Origin: Richelia sp. SL_2_1
Lineage (GTDB): Bacteria; Cyanobacteriota; Cyanobacteriia; Cyanobacteriales; Nostocaceae
Length of the DNA stretch: 39,850 nucleotides
Direction: 5' to 3'
Assembly: GCA_012033205.1 (NCBI GenBank)
Contig: JAAUSO010000052.1
Location: forward strand, 1 to 39,850
Shown: positions 8,596-17,049 of the stretch, one piece after another
Layout: each line of letters begins with the position of its first letter
Position numbering within the stretch: the first letter of the stretch is position 1
Notes under the pieces: model-generated
Told to the model about the DNA's origin: nothing
Database searches by the model: none
Seen by the model: only the letters and a program-made list of their open reading frames with translations
Position numbers and translations under genes: made by a program

Positions 8596-8730
8596 TTGAT
8601 TTTCAGTTTTTTTGATAAGAATGTCTTGTTTTCGGATCGGAACTGCATTTTTTGCTGAAGTTGCGTGCTGTTTTCACAAAGCATTAACCTTTATTTCAAA
8701 CAACCTTTATTCTTTACGCAGTATTTTTTT

Positions 8731-9395
8731 ATGCACCCCCCACAAGAGCCGAGTCATCAAACACACAAGCCACCAAAGGAAATTCTCAACTCTCTATTTG
8801 CATTTCCTCCCAATCGGGACACATTAGGGGGAACCGCTTATTTCATTGTAAGAAACGAAGGCAATATCCTGATTGATTGTCCTGCTTGGAATCAAAATAA
8901 TCAAGATTTTTTAGAAAGTAATGGTGGTGTACGTTGGTTTTTTATTAGCCATCGCGGTGCCATTGGTAAAAGTGCCGAAATCCAAAAAATTTTTGGCTGT
9001 GAAATTTTAATTCAAGAGCAAGAAGCTTATTTATTACCTAAATTAAGGGTAACTGCTATAAGCGAAAAACTTACCATTGATTCGACATCGCAAGTTATTT
9101 GGACACCTGGTCATTCTCCTGGTTCGTCCTGTTTTATTACAATATGTCCGGAGGAATATTGTTTAGTGGAAGACATTTAGTCCCCAATCGAGAAGGAGAA
9201 CCAGCCCCGTTACGAACATCAAAAACCTTTCACTGGCACCGACAAATCAAAAGTATTAAGTCTTTATTAGATACTTTTACACCCCAAACACTTCAATACA
9301 TTTGTCCTGGTGCAAATACGGGTTTTATCCGAGGTAAAGGTGTGATAGATAACGCTTATAATCGTTTAGCTAATCTAGATTTAGCAGAATTATAA
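8731..9395 (+). CDS. MBL-fold metallo-hydrolase-like protein with degenerate metal site, frameshifted
   Basis: The first frame starts at ATG 8731 and reads to ...GHSPGSSCF before running into a stop at 9178. A second frame from about 9132 supplies YYNMSGGILFSGRHLV and the rest to 9395. Adding one T to TTTT at 9132-9135 yields a continuous 221-residue protein. The fold is recognisable from LGGTAYFIV, NILIDCPAW, WFFISHRGAIGK, VIWTPGHSPGSS and ILFSGRHLV. The HxHxDH metal motif is replaced by SHRGAIGK, and the usual Asp after LF-x-G is Arg, so canonical zinc binding seems lost apart from the GHS histidine. It is transcribed divergently from the site-2 protease. Confidence 0.7.
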
Positions 9396-9398
9396 AGA

Positions 9399-9481
9399 AA
9401 GGTCAAAAGTTAAAGGTTAAAGGTCAAAGGTTAGAGATTTGTAATCAACAACTGTCAACTGTCAACTGTCAACTGTCAACT
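9399..9481. repeat. Heptameric short tandem repeats
   Basis: AAAGGTT/AAAGGTC-type heptads (about 9399-9435) are followed by four CAACTGT copies (about 9448-9480). The block reaches into the ctpA stop codon: the last residues and TAG of ctpA are read from related repeat sequence. Confidence 0.8.
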
Positions 9482-10718
9482 AACTCCTAAGTGCTAAGTG
9501 TTCCCTATTTTCTGCTAAGAGTTCTACTGCTGCTTGATATTGAGTATCGGATGAAGTCGCTATTTCTTGTAATTTGATTGGTTCGGAGTTAATTACTTTG
9601 TCAGGGGTAATGCCTAATTTGTTAATATCTCGATGATTGGGGGTTTCATATTTAGCAATTGTCACCGCTAAACCGGAACCATCTGATAATTCAAATAACG
9701 ATTGAATTAAGCCTTTACCAAAGGTTTTTTCTCCGACGAGAGTTGCACGATGATTGTCTTGTAATGCACCTGCAAGAATTTCGCTAGCACTAGCTGTTCC
9801 TTGATTAACTAATATCACTAATGGGTCTTGAGTTAGTGCTGGACCAAAAGATTCAAAACTGCCTTGAATACCTTGCCGATTTACCGTATAAACTACAACA
9901 TCTGAATCTAACCACAGACGAGCAACTTCTATTCCAGCTTGCAATAAACCACCGGGGTTGTTTCGTAAATCTAAAACGTAGCCATCAGCGCCTTTCTTTT
10001 CCAATTCGCCAATAGCACGAGCTAATTCCATGGGGGCGTTGGCGTTGAATTGAGTCAAGCGGATATAACCAATGTTATCTTCCTTCTCTTTTTGTAGTTT
10101 AGCAATTACCGGATTTAAAGTAATGCGATCGCGAACAATTAAAATTTCTTGAGTGGGAGTGTCATCTCTCTCTATCGTTAAGCTAACAGTAGTTCCAATT
10201 CTACCGCGCATTAACGAAGCAGCTTCGTCAAGAGTGAGATTTTCAGTGGGGGTACCTTCGATTTGAGTAATGCGATCGCGGGGCTGAATTCCGGCTTTTT
10301 CTGCTGGTGAACCTGCAATAGGCGCGACAACTTGTAATTGACCAGTTTTCGGTTCAAGAGCAATTTGTAACCCGACACCAGTTAATTCCCCAGAAGTATT
10401 CACTTGTAAACTTCGATATTGTTCAGGATCTAAAAATCTAGTAAAAGGATCATCAAGGGTTTTGAGCATATTTTGAATGGCTTCATAAGCAGAAGAACTA
10501 TCTTTTAACGGTGTCTTCAAAGCTTTTTGTCGCACTTGCGCCCAATTTTGATGATTAAATGTGTCATCCAAATAAGTACGATTAACAATTCGCCAAGCTT
10601 GAGAAACTAATTTTTGTTCGTCTGTTAAAGCGACTGCCGGAAAGCAAAAACTACCAAATGCCAGCCAAAACGCCATTATCAAGGATAAAATGCCCCGAAA
10701 AACCTTTATATTGTCCAT
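9480..10718 (-). CDS. ctpA: C-terminal processing peptidase CtpA (PSII D1 maturation)
   Basis: CtpA cleaves the C-terminal extension of the D1 precursor in the thylakoid lumen so that the manganese cluster can assemble. The 412-residue protein has a signal peptide (about 1-31, ending FPAVA-LTD), a PDZ domain with TGVGLQI and AEKAGIQPRDRI (about 113-195), and the S41 protease core. The likely Ser/Lys dyad is Ser310 in GTASASEI and Lys335 in TFGKGLIQS, 25 residues apart as in the family. The final residues LALRS and the stop are encoded by heptad-repeat-like sequence. It is divergent from petB, an arrangement I recall from other cyanobacteria. Confidence 0.94.
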   Translation of the reverse strand: MDNIKVFRGILSLIMAFWLAFGSFCFPAVALTDEQKLVSQAWRIVNRTYLDDTFNHQNWAQVRQKALKTPLKDSSSAYEAIQNMLKTLDDPFTRFLDPEQYRSLQVNTSGELTGVGLQIALEPKTGQLQVVAPIAGSPAEKAGIQPRDRITQIEGTPTENLTLDEAASLMRGRIGTTVSLTIERDDTPTQEILIVRDRITLNPVIAKLQKEKEDNIGYIRLTQFNANAPMELARAIGELEKKGADGYVLDLRNNPGGLLQAGIEVARLWLDSDVVVYTVNRQGIQGSFESFGPALTQDPLVILVNQGTASASEILAGALQDNHRATLVGEKTFGKGLIQSLFELSDGSGLAVTIAKYETPNHRDINKLGITPDKVINSEPIKLQEIATSSDTQYQAAVELLAENREHLALRS

Positions 10719-11149
10719 AAACTCGACTTTTTTACTTGATTTTCAACCACAATTAGCCATATAGAAGGTCGATTCGCAACCTTCCATAAGATGAAATCTA
10801 TCTCTAGATTATGTTACTTTTTTTATAGAAGTGCTGTGTTGCCGTTATTAATTTTGGGCAACTCACTTCTAAAAACTGGGCAAACAACGCCCGTAAAACG
10901 CTATGATCTACTTTGTATCCATATCTTTTTTGGGCTTGGGTGCATAGTACGCAATACATTCCCTCCCGACTAGAGTGTAATCGTTTCTTAAAACTATTAA
11001 CACTCGCGACAGCAAAAAAGTAAATTGAAAAATCAGCAAATTCTGTAAATTTTGTTTATTTTATTGCTGTCCCCTCAAGTCTCAATTAGCGCATTGCCGA
11101 TAATTGAGATAATTATCAACCGCAATTTATCTCTAGGAATCTGGGTTGT
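10719..11149. promoter_or_regulatory. Divergent ctpA / petB promoter region
   Basis: This 431-base gap separates the divergent ctpA and petBD transcription units and must hold both promoters. It is AT-rich with T-rich tracts, and has a small inverted repeat GATAATT...AATTATC at 11099-11117, about 33 bases before the petB ATG. The short open frame in it (from 10791) has no protein-like character. Confidence 0.5.
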
Positions 11150-11797
11150 ATGACCAACGTTTATGACTGGTTTGAAGAGCGCTTAGAAATCCAAGCGCTT
11201 GCTGATGATGTGACAAGCAAGTATGTACCTCCCCACGTGAATATTTTCTACTGTTTGGGTGGAATTACTCTTACTTGCTTTTTAATCCAGTTTGCCACTG
11301 GGTTTGCAATGACCTTTTACTACAAGCCAACCGTTGCCGAAGCTTATTCTTCAGTACAGTTCATCATGAACGAAGTAAACTTCGGTTGGTTGATTCGCTC
11401 CATTCACCGCTGGTCTGCCAGCATGATGGTGTTAATGATGATTTTACACACCTTCCGAGTTTATTTAACTGGTGGTTTTAAAAAGCCCCGGGAATTAACT
11501 TGGGTAACTGGTGTAATCCTCGCTGTAATTACCGTATCTTTCGGCGTAACCGGCTACTCTTTACCTTGGGACCAAGTAGGGTATTGGGCTGTGAAAATCG
11601 TTAGCGGTGTACCCGAAGCGATTCCCGTGGTTGGAGTTTTGATTTCTGACTTGCTGCGTGGTGGTTCCAGTGTCGGACAAGCTACTTTAACTCGCTACTA
11701 CAGCGCTCATACTTTTGTACTACCTTGGTTGATTGCAGTGTTTATGCTGGCTCATTTCTTGATGATCCGTAAACAAGGTATTTCCGGTCCGTTGTAA
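11150..11797 (+). CDS. petB: Cytochrome b6
   Basis: Cytochrome b6 is the haem-binding core of the cytochrome b6f complex, carrying electrons between plastoquinol and plastocyanin/cytochrome c6 in the thylakoid. The 215-residue length is exactly typical. Cys35 (NIFYCLGG) is the thioether ligand for haem c-n. The paired histidines for the two b haems sit in helix B ([21 protein letters not shown]) and helix D ([12 protein letters not shown] and [13 protein letters not shown]). Four transmembrane helices are evident and the C-terminus RKQGISGPL is characteristic. petD follows after 50 bases, forming the standard operon. Confidence 0.99.
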   Translation: MTNVYDWFEERLEIQALADDVTSKYVPPHVNIFYCLGGITLTCFLIQFATGFAMTFYYKPTVAEAYSSVQFIMNEVNFGWLIRSIHRWSASMMVLMMILHTFRVYLTGGFKKPRELTWVTGVILAVITVSFGVTGYSLPWDQVGYWAVKIVSGVPEAIPVVGVLISDLLRGGSSVGQATLTRYYSAHTFVLPWLIAVFMLAHFLMIRKQGISGPL

Positions 11798-11847
11798 TTC
11801 GAGTAAAATCTCACAATATTAAACTGAAGCAGAGGAACACTTAAGAA

Positions 11848-12330
11848 ATGGCAACAGTTAAAAAACCGGATCTAAGCGATCCACAATTAAGAGCTAAATT
11901 GGCAAAAGGTATGGGTCACAATTACTATGGTGAACCTGCTTGGCCCAATGACCTGCTCTACGTTTTCCCCATTGTAATTATGGGTTCTTTCGCTTGTATC
12001 GTAGCTCTTGCAGTGCTAGATCCTGCAATGACAGGAGAACCAGCAAATCCTTTTGCAACACCTTTAGAAATTTTACCTGAGTGGTATTTGTACCCAGTTT
12101 TCCAAATTTTGCGTTCGCTTCCTAACAAGCTTTTGGGAGTGTTAGCAATGGCTTCTGTACCTCTGGGATTAATTCTTGTTCCCTTTATTGAGAACGTTAA
12201 CAAGTTCCAAAACCCTTTCCGTCGTCCTGTTGCTACTACCGTATTCCTCATCGGGACTTTGGTAACAATTTATTTGGGTATCGGTGCTACCCTGCCCTTA
12301 GATAAGTCTCTTACTTTAGGACTGTTCTAA
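11848..12330 (+). CDS. petD: Cytochrome b6f complex subunit IV
   Basis: Subunit IV corresponds to the C-terminal half of cytochrome b and forms, with PetB, the Qo plastoquinol-oxidation site. The 160-residue protein is of canonical length. It opens with the conserved [32 protein letters not shown] region and contains the [14 protein letters not shown] motif whose PEWY lines the Qo pocket. It has three transmembrane helices. An AGAGGAA ribosome-binding-like stretch lies about 11 bases before the ATG. It is the second gene of the petBD operon; a large hairpin follows about 37 bases after the stop. Confidence 0.99.
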   Translation: MATVKKPDLSDPQLRAKLAKGMGHNYYGEPAWPNDLLYVFPIVIMGSFACIVALAVLDPAMTGEPANPFATPLEILPEWYLYPVFQILRSLPNKLLGVLAMASVPLGLILVPFIENVNKFQNPFRRPVATTVFLIGTLVTIYLGIGATLPLDKSLTLGLF

Positions 12331-12366
12331 ATTACTTAGTTAATCAGAACTTGTTCTAACGTCTGT

Positions 12367-12418
12367 GGGGTTTCTCTAGAAAGTGCTTATTGATATGTAA
12401 GTACTTATGAGAAACTCC
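12367..12418 (+). terminator. Extended hairpin downstream of petD
   Basis: GGGGTTTCTC (12367-12376) pairs with GAGAAACTCC (12409-12418), one G-T wobble, and inside it AAGTGCTTA pairs with TAAGTACTT (one wobble). There is no immediate T run, so it may be a 3' end-protecting structure rather than a classical Rho-independent terminator. Confidence 0.5.
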
Positions 12419-12863
12419 AACGGGCGTTAATTTAAATTAACTTATATTTTTACGCTCTTCTGAAATCAGATAATTATTCAAAAGTTAAAAAGATACGGTA
12501 ATCATCATAATTTTTAAATATCCTATAAGCTTGATACTACGAGCATTACAGAGTAAATTATATTTTTTAGATATTTTCAAAAGCTTTGATCGAAAAATAA
12601 ATTTTGGGAAATAGTATTGCCCAATCGCCAAACTATCGCCTGGTCAGGTATAGTGGAAGGTGGTAAAATACATGGTAATATAAGTAACATCCCAAATCGT
12701 CGTCAACTTAAAGATGCAGTTAAGCAGGTTAGTTGTAATTTAAATTTAGGTTATCTCTGGGATTTTTTTAATTAAGAACAACAAATCAAATTTCAAAATC
12801 GAAAGTTTATAAACTATAAAAGATGTAAGTAAAAATAATCCACCTATATTTAAGTCAAGGTCA
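12419..12863. other. Intergenic stretch with one unexplained 52-codon frame
   Basis: This is an AT-rich gap between petD and the ATPase gene. A 52-codon frame from TTG 12617 to TAA 12775 reads protein-like (LPNRQTIAWSGIVEGG..., ending LNLGYLWDFFN), and its frame stays open some codons upstream. It has no ATG and no clear ribosome-binding site. It may be a gene relic; nothing else is evident. Confidence 0.35.
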
Positions 12864-13304
12864 ATGCTAGCAATTGTGGAGCAAGACCATCTGACGGTTA
12901 AGAGCGAACTAAAGCTTCTAAACCAGGTACAACAATGGTTTGAACAATTCTGTCTGCGTAATTTGTCTGGGCTTAGTTGGCTCGAAAGTCAACAGTATCG
13001 ACTTAATCTAGCATTAGCTGAGGGCTTTACTAATGCTGTTCGTCATGCACATCAAGCTTTGCCACCAGAAACAAACATTGATATTGATGTTTTACTGTGG
13101 AATGACAAACTAGAAATTAGAATTTGGGATTACGGTAAACCATTTAATCCAGATGCCATAGCCGAACCAGAACCCGGTACTCTACAAGTAGGAGGGTATG
13201 GGTGGTTTCTATTACGACGATTAGCAGATCAAGTTGTTTACGAACGGGATACAGATGGTAGAAATTGTTTGCTCATCGTCAAGTATGGTAAGCAGGAAAA
13301 TTAA
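12864..13304 (+). CDS. Anti-sigma-factor-type ATP-binding protein (HATPase_c, RsbW-like)
   Basis: This 146-residue single-domain GHKL ATPase has the N box in LALAEGFTNAVRHA (about 49-62), the G1 box IWDYGKPFNP (about 92-101) and the G2 box GGYGWFLLRRLAD (about 111-123). Stand-alone proteins of this size act as serine kinases of anti-anti-sigma (STAS) partners or as anti-sigma factors in partner-switching circuits. No STAS or PP2C phosphatase gene is next to it, so the partner is elsewhere. It appears to be transcribed alone; the site-2 protease in this window is not close enough to imply a link. Confidence 0.85.
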   Translation: MLAIVEQDHLTVKSELKLLNQVQQWFEQFCLRNLSGLSWLESQQYRLNLALAEGFTNAVRHAHQALPPETNIDIDVLLWNDKLEIRIWDYGKPFNPDAIAEPEPGTLQVGGYGWFLLRRLADQVVYERDTDGRNCLLIVKYGKQEN

Positions 13305-13983
13305 TCGCGAATAGTCTTACATATAGAATTTCTCTATTAGTTAGAAAGCCGACTAAATTGACTCTCAATTTTGGTGAAAACCGATGTAATTAAAATTTAA
13401 TCGTTACTTCTGATTTTTTACTTTTAGTTGCTTGTGTTTCTCCTATATTCAACTCGATTTAGGAGTCGATGCACAAGTCACTTCCGTGTATCTATATAAA
13501 ATACATATATTGAAATTAATTATGATTTACTTAAAATCCTTGTAGAGACCTGGCAATACACCCAATCTCTCAATTTTTTCCAGAGATGTGTGAAATATTC
13601 AATAATTTTTAGGTCAAACTCAACTCAAATTTCAAGGAATTTTTACAGTTGCTAATAATTGTAAATAAATGTATAAAATAAACAGATTAATACCGTATAC
13701 ACAGCATTAAAGTTACAGTGCTATCTTTGTTAAAATTGACAGCCAGAGTCAAAAATTGCTTCCACTTAGGTATCAGTGTGGTTGATCATGCTTTGGATGG
13801 TAATTTTTTAAATAATGAAAAAATTACAGTCAAAATTGCCTTAAATAAAATAATCATGTTTGAATATAGCAATTATTTTCAAAAATTTTTAATTAAACTC
13901 AGTTATCAACTAATGGAACTCATATTCTTTAGATTAAATCGTGGATTAACATCATCCTCAGTACTGAGCAGAGGAATATAAAA
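13305..13983. other. 679-base intergenic region, no credible gene
   Basis: This very AT-rich spacer lies before the glycosyltransferase. An 87-codon frame at 13718-13981 starting at GTG is not supported: composition is that of AT-rich non-coding DNA and no family is recognised. The last bases, AGAGGAATATAAAA, provide the ribosome-binding site for the downstream gene. Confidence 0.5.
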
Positions 13984-15188
13984 ATGTTATTTAACAAAAT
14001 AGATATAAAAAATCATTTAAACTTAATCAAAAGTAAACATCCTAAAAATCTCAATCACATCTTCGTTTTTTGGAAATATTTTCCCGCGAAGGAGGAATTC
14101 AATCTTATGTAAAAGATGTATTTCGAGCTTATGAGACATTACCAGAATCGATAAAAGCGGAAGTATTTTTACTGCGAGATGCAAAAGGCTGTGTAAATCC
14201 GTTTGAATCAGAACGCTTGCAATTTCATTATTTTCAAACAAAGTCTTCTCAAATGGGACGAGCGAGAATGACTTGGGCATTATTAAACCGTTTGATTCAC
14301 CAACGTCCGGATCATGTATTTTGCGGTCATGTTTACCTAGCACCTTTAGTTGGTATGTTGTGCCAACCCTTGGGAATTCCTTATACTGTAATGACTCATG
14401 GTAAAGAGGTATGGCAACCTTTACCAAAGTTAACTAAAGCCAATCTACAAAAGGCTTCGCAAATTTGGACAGTAAGCCACTATACTCGTGAAATCGCTAG
14501 TGGTGCCAATAATTTAGATCCCGATAAAATTCAAGTTTTACCTTGTGCTGTCAATGGCGATCGCTTTACTCCCGGACAAAAACCAGCAGATTTATTAGAA
14601 CGTTATGGTTTGACGGGAGCAAAAGTGTTGATCAGCGTCACGCGATTGTGGTCTGGTGATATTTACAAAGGAGTAGATGTGACAATTCGGGCATTATCGC
14701 AAATTGCCGAAGTTTTCCCCGAAGTCAAGTATTTAGTAATTGGACGTGGAGACGATCAACCCCGCTTAGCACAGTTAGCAGAAGATTTGGGAGTACAAGA
14801 CCGAGTTATCTTTGCTGGATTCGTTCCTACAGAAGAATTAGTGGAACATTATCGTCTTGCCGATGCTTATATTATGCCTTCTCAGGAGGGCTTTGGCATT
14901 GTTTATTTGGAAGCAATGGCTTGCGGAGTACCCGTATTATCCGGCGATGCAGATGGTTCGGCTGACCCATTACAAAATGGTAAACTAGGATGGCGAGTAC
15001 CACACCGCGATCGCGATGCTGTAGCAGCAGCTTGCATCGAAATTCTCACAGGAGATGATCCACGGTGTAACGGAGAATGGTTAAGAAAAGAAGCTCTTTC
15101 ATCATTCGGTATGGAAGCCTTTCAAAAACGCTTGCAACAGCAGTTTTTATCGACAATTAAAAGTAGTGAGGAGTTAGTTGACAGTTGA
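13984..15188 (+). CDS. GT4-family glycosyltransferase, frameshifted near the N-terminus
   Basis: The gene starts at ATG 13984 with an AGAGGAA ribosome-binding site. The first 29 codons (MLFNKIDIKNHLNL...NHIFVF) and the following frame (EIFSREGGIQSYVKDVF...) are out of register by one base at T6 (14066-14071); a seventh T gives HIFVFLEIFSREGGIQ and a 401-residue protein. Family features are the N-terminal Gly loop REGGIQSY, THGKEVW, the sugar-nucleotide site SVTRL...KGVDVTIRAL, the GRGDDQPRLAQL helix, and the E-x7-E type motif PSQEGFGIVYLEAMACGVPV. Such retaining enzymes build polysaccharide or glycolipid; the acceptor cannot be told. The C-terminal EELVDS and stop arise from heptad-repeat sequence. 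Confidence 0.85.
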
Positions 15189-15344
15189 CACTTAGGAGTT
15201 AAAAGTTAATAATTATTTTCTCCTTGTCACCTTGTCCCAAAAGTTTCCTGATTAAAAGTTTAATTTTTGATTATTCACTCTTGACTATTGGATAAACTCG
15301 CTATCCTAGAAGGAGACTTGGATAAATTAAAGATAAATTTAAAA

Positions 15345-15716
15345 ATGAGCTTTAAATCCTTTCAATCGAATTTGTATTATCTACGTCCTTGGCTCACCTT
15401 GTTAGCAATTGCTTGGTTGCTAGGTACATTGGGCTTGGGTTGGTTGGTAAATTCGTTCTTAATTATTCTTGGGTTGCTGTTTTTAGCACCCATTTTGGCG
15501 TTTTTCGGGTTTCGCTGGTGGTTACAACGTAATTTGATTGCTGAAAACTGTCCGGTTTGCGGAACAGAAATTACAGGTTTAAACAATACTCAGTTACAAT
15601 GTCCTAGCTGCGGTGAGAAGTTGCTAGTGGAAAATAGAACTCTCAAACGCTTCACTCCCGAAGGTACTATTGACGTGACGGCTGTAGAAGTACCAGCAAA
15701 ATCAATTGAAGATTAA
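15345..15716 (+). CDS. Small membrane protein with C-terminal zinc ribbon
   Basis: From ATG 15345 the product is 123 residues (a TTG at 15288 would add 19). Two adjacent hydrophobic helices (WLTLLAIAWLLGTLGLGWLV and FLIILGLLFLAPILAFFGF) are followed by a cytoplasmic CPVCGTEI...CPSCGEKL ribbon with two CxxC knuckles, then an acidic tail. No catalytic motif is visible. Its layout mirrors the protein at 1462-1869 with the ribbon at the other end. It follows the glycosyltransferase by 156 bases on the same strand. Function unknown; I recall similar short conserved proteins in Nostocales. Confidence 0.7.
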   Translation: MSFKSFQSNLYYLRPWLTLLAIAWLLGTLGLGWLVNSFLIILGLLFLAPILAFFGFRWWLQRNLIAENCPVCGTEITGLNNTQLQCPSCGEKLLVENRTLKRFTPEGTIDVTAVEVPAKSIED

Positions 15717-15749
15717 CTCAATTACTCAATTAAAGGTGCCTTAAACTAC

Positions 15750-15781
15750 AATCTAAAATCTAAAATCTAAAATCCAAAATT
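15750..15781. repeat. AAAATCT heptad repeat
   Basis: About four tandem copies of AAAATCT/AAAATCC occur in the gap between two converging genes. The same heptad forms part of the duplicated leaders at 19330 and 32029. Confidence 0.75.
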
Positions 15782-15800
15782 ATATAATCTTGACATTCAG

Positions 15801-16241
15801 CTATTTTTGTGGCATCTTCTGTTTGGATATTGATAGGGTGTATGTATGCTGCTCTTTAGTTAATTCGCCTATATATAGGGAGTATTGACCTGATGCCCAA
15901 TATCCAGAAATTTCTGGTCTATTTTGGGAGTAACTATCTGCTAATACACAGAAGCGACCTTCCGGACCATCGATTAACAGCGTTGATTTTCCCTGACTTT
16001 CTACTGTCAACCGTAAATAAGGTAATGATTGTGTAACTTCAATCACGCGATTGGGTTGAGCGCTAATGTTACCACAATTAGTTTTTTGAGTTCCTCCAGA
16101 TTTACCACTCAGAATTAACGGATCTGGTTGAAAGTCGGGTTTAATCTGTATAACTTCGGCTTGGACTAATTGAACGCTGATCGCAATCAAGCTTATCGTC
16201 AAAACGATAGGAGCAAATTTAATTAAAGTAAGTATTTTCAC
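15801..16241 (-). CDS. Secreted protein, paralogue of the 24.0-24.5 kb gene; function unknown
   Basis: I choose GTG 16241 because it gives a normal signal peptide (VKILTLIKF..., cleavage after VQA, about residue 28) and has AGGAG upstream; in-frame ATG/TTG codons up to 16307 are possible but would bury the signal. The mature part of about 118 residues has DPLILSGKSGG, two cysteines (TNCG and RFCV), ESQGKSTLLIDGPEG and a C-terminal GYWASGQYSLYIG...YTLSIS. The same skeleton recurs in the protein at 24001-24498. It is predicted to be a periplasmic or surface beta-sandwich, probably with one disulfide. No catalytic motif or named family is recognised. Confidence 0.65.
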   Translation of the reverse strand: MKILTLIKFAPIVLTISLIAISVQLVQAEVIQIKPDFQPDPLILSGKSGGTQKTNCGNISAQPNRVIEVTQSLPYLRLTVESQGKSTLLIDGPEGRFCVLADSYSQNRPEISGYWASGQYSLYIGELTKEQHTYTLSISKQKMPQK

Positions 16242-16307
16242 TGTGGATTCTGCTCCTAAAGTTAATAGAGCCGTATTCATAAACATCATATTTAATCCAA
16301 TTGACAA

Positions 16308-16631
16308 GGAAAATTATGATCTGTTCCTTGAATCATTCGTGGGGTTTTTAGGATGATTGTGTTGTGTAAGAGATATTTAACGTAAAAATCCGACTTCTCA
16401 CACAACCAGTTCGATAAATTTTTAATTGAGAATGTGAATAAATATTAAACTATATATTCTTAAGCTATATGATATCTGTAAGTAAAATGGTGTATAAAAT
16501 AATTATTTTATGCAATATATAGTTGTATTAAACACATTTAATCTTAGATAAAATCACATACATATCGCCAAAAACGGTATATAAGTTTATTTATTTATAT
16601 GGCATTTTTCTAGCTAAGGTAGAAAATATTA
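16308..16631. other. AT-rich intergenic, divergent promoters
   Basis: This gap separates the minus-strand secreted-protein gene from the plus-strand membrane-protein/hglK pair. It includes a half copy of the GTCGGGTTT palindrome (AAAAATCCGACTTCT near 16384-16398). No reading frame is credible. Confidence 0.5.
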
Positions 16632-16979
16632 ATGAATCCTCAAACTGAAGAAAATCTAAAGGAGTATCACCTCCAGAAGCTAGTCACAGAACTTGATTCG
16701 GACTCAATAGAAGTTGCCTGTTCAACAGTTTTGCCAACGTCTAAATTCCAATATACTAGTGTTGTTTGCTACATAGTGAAAATTATCGGTTGGTTTTGGG
16801 ATTTACCAATTTTGGCAAAGCTAATAGTTTTGGCTGTAGGATTTTTAATTGGGTTTGTTATCTTACAAGCAGCACTGAAACTGATTGCTTCTGTTATAAG
16901 TATGGCATTACTGGCAGGATTAGTTTACCTTGGATACAATTTTTTCGTAGCTGGTAACAGTCCTCAAATAAAAGAATAG
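16632..16979 (+). CDS. Small membrane protein preceding hglK
   Basis: This 115-residue product has a polar N-terminal 40 residues (acidic, LVTELDSDSIEVA) followed by two strongly hydrophobic helices (about 57-80 and 82-107) with Gly-rich faces. It ends in a short polar tail. It lies 70 bases upstream of hglK in the same direction, with a small CTACGC...GCGTAG hairpin (17002-17023) between them, so cotranscription is plausible but not assured. No family recognised. Confidence 0.6.
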   Translation: MNPQTEENLKEYHLQKLVTELDSDSIEVACSTVLPTSKFQYTSVVCYIVKIIGWFWDLPILAKLIVLAVGFLIGFVILQAALKLIASVISMALLAGLVYLGYNFFVAGNSPQIKE

Positions 16980-17049
16980 TAAAAGAATAATTTATTTCTA
17001 CCTACGCAAACTTTTTCGCGTAGAAATTAATTAATAGGGAACAAGGTAA

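Noticed and set aside
10791-10973. 60-codon frame in the ctpA-petB gap
   Set aside because: Lies in a promoter region, with no ribosome-binding site and an unconvincing residue pattern.
13718-13981. 87-codon frame before the glycosyltransferase
   Set aside because: GTG start, AT-rich composition and no protein-like motifs; more likely chance opening in non-coding DNA.
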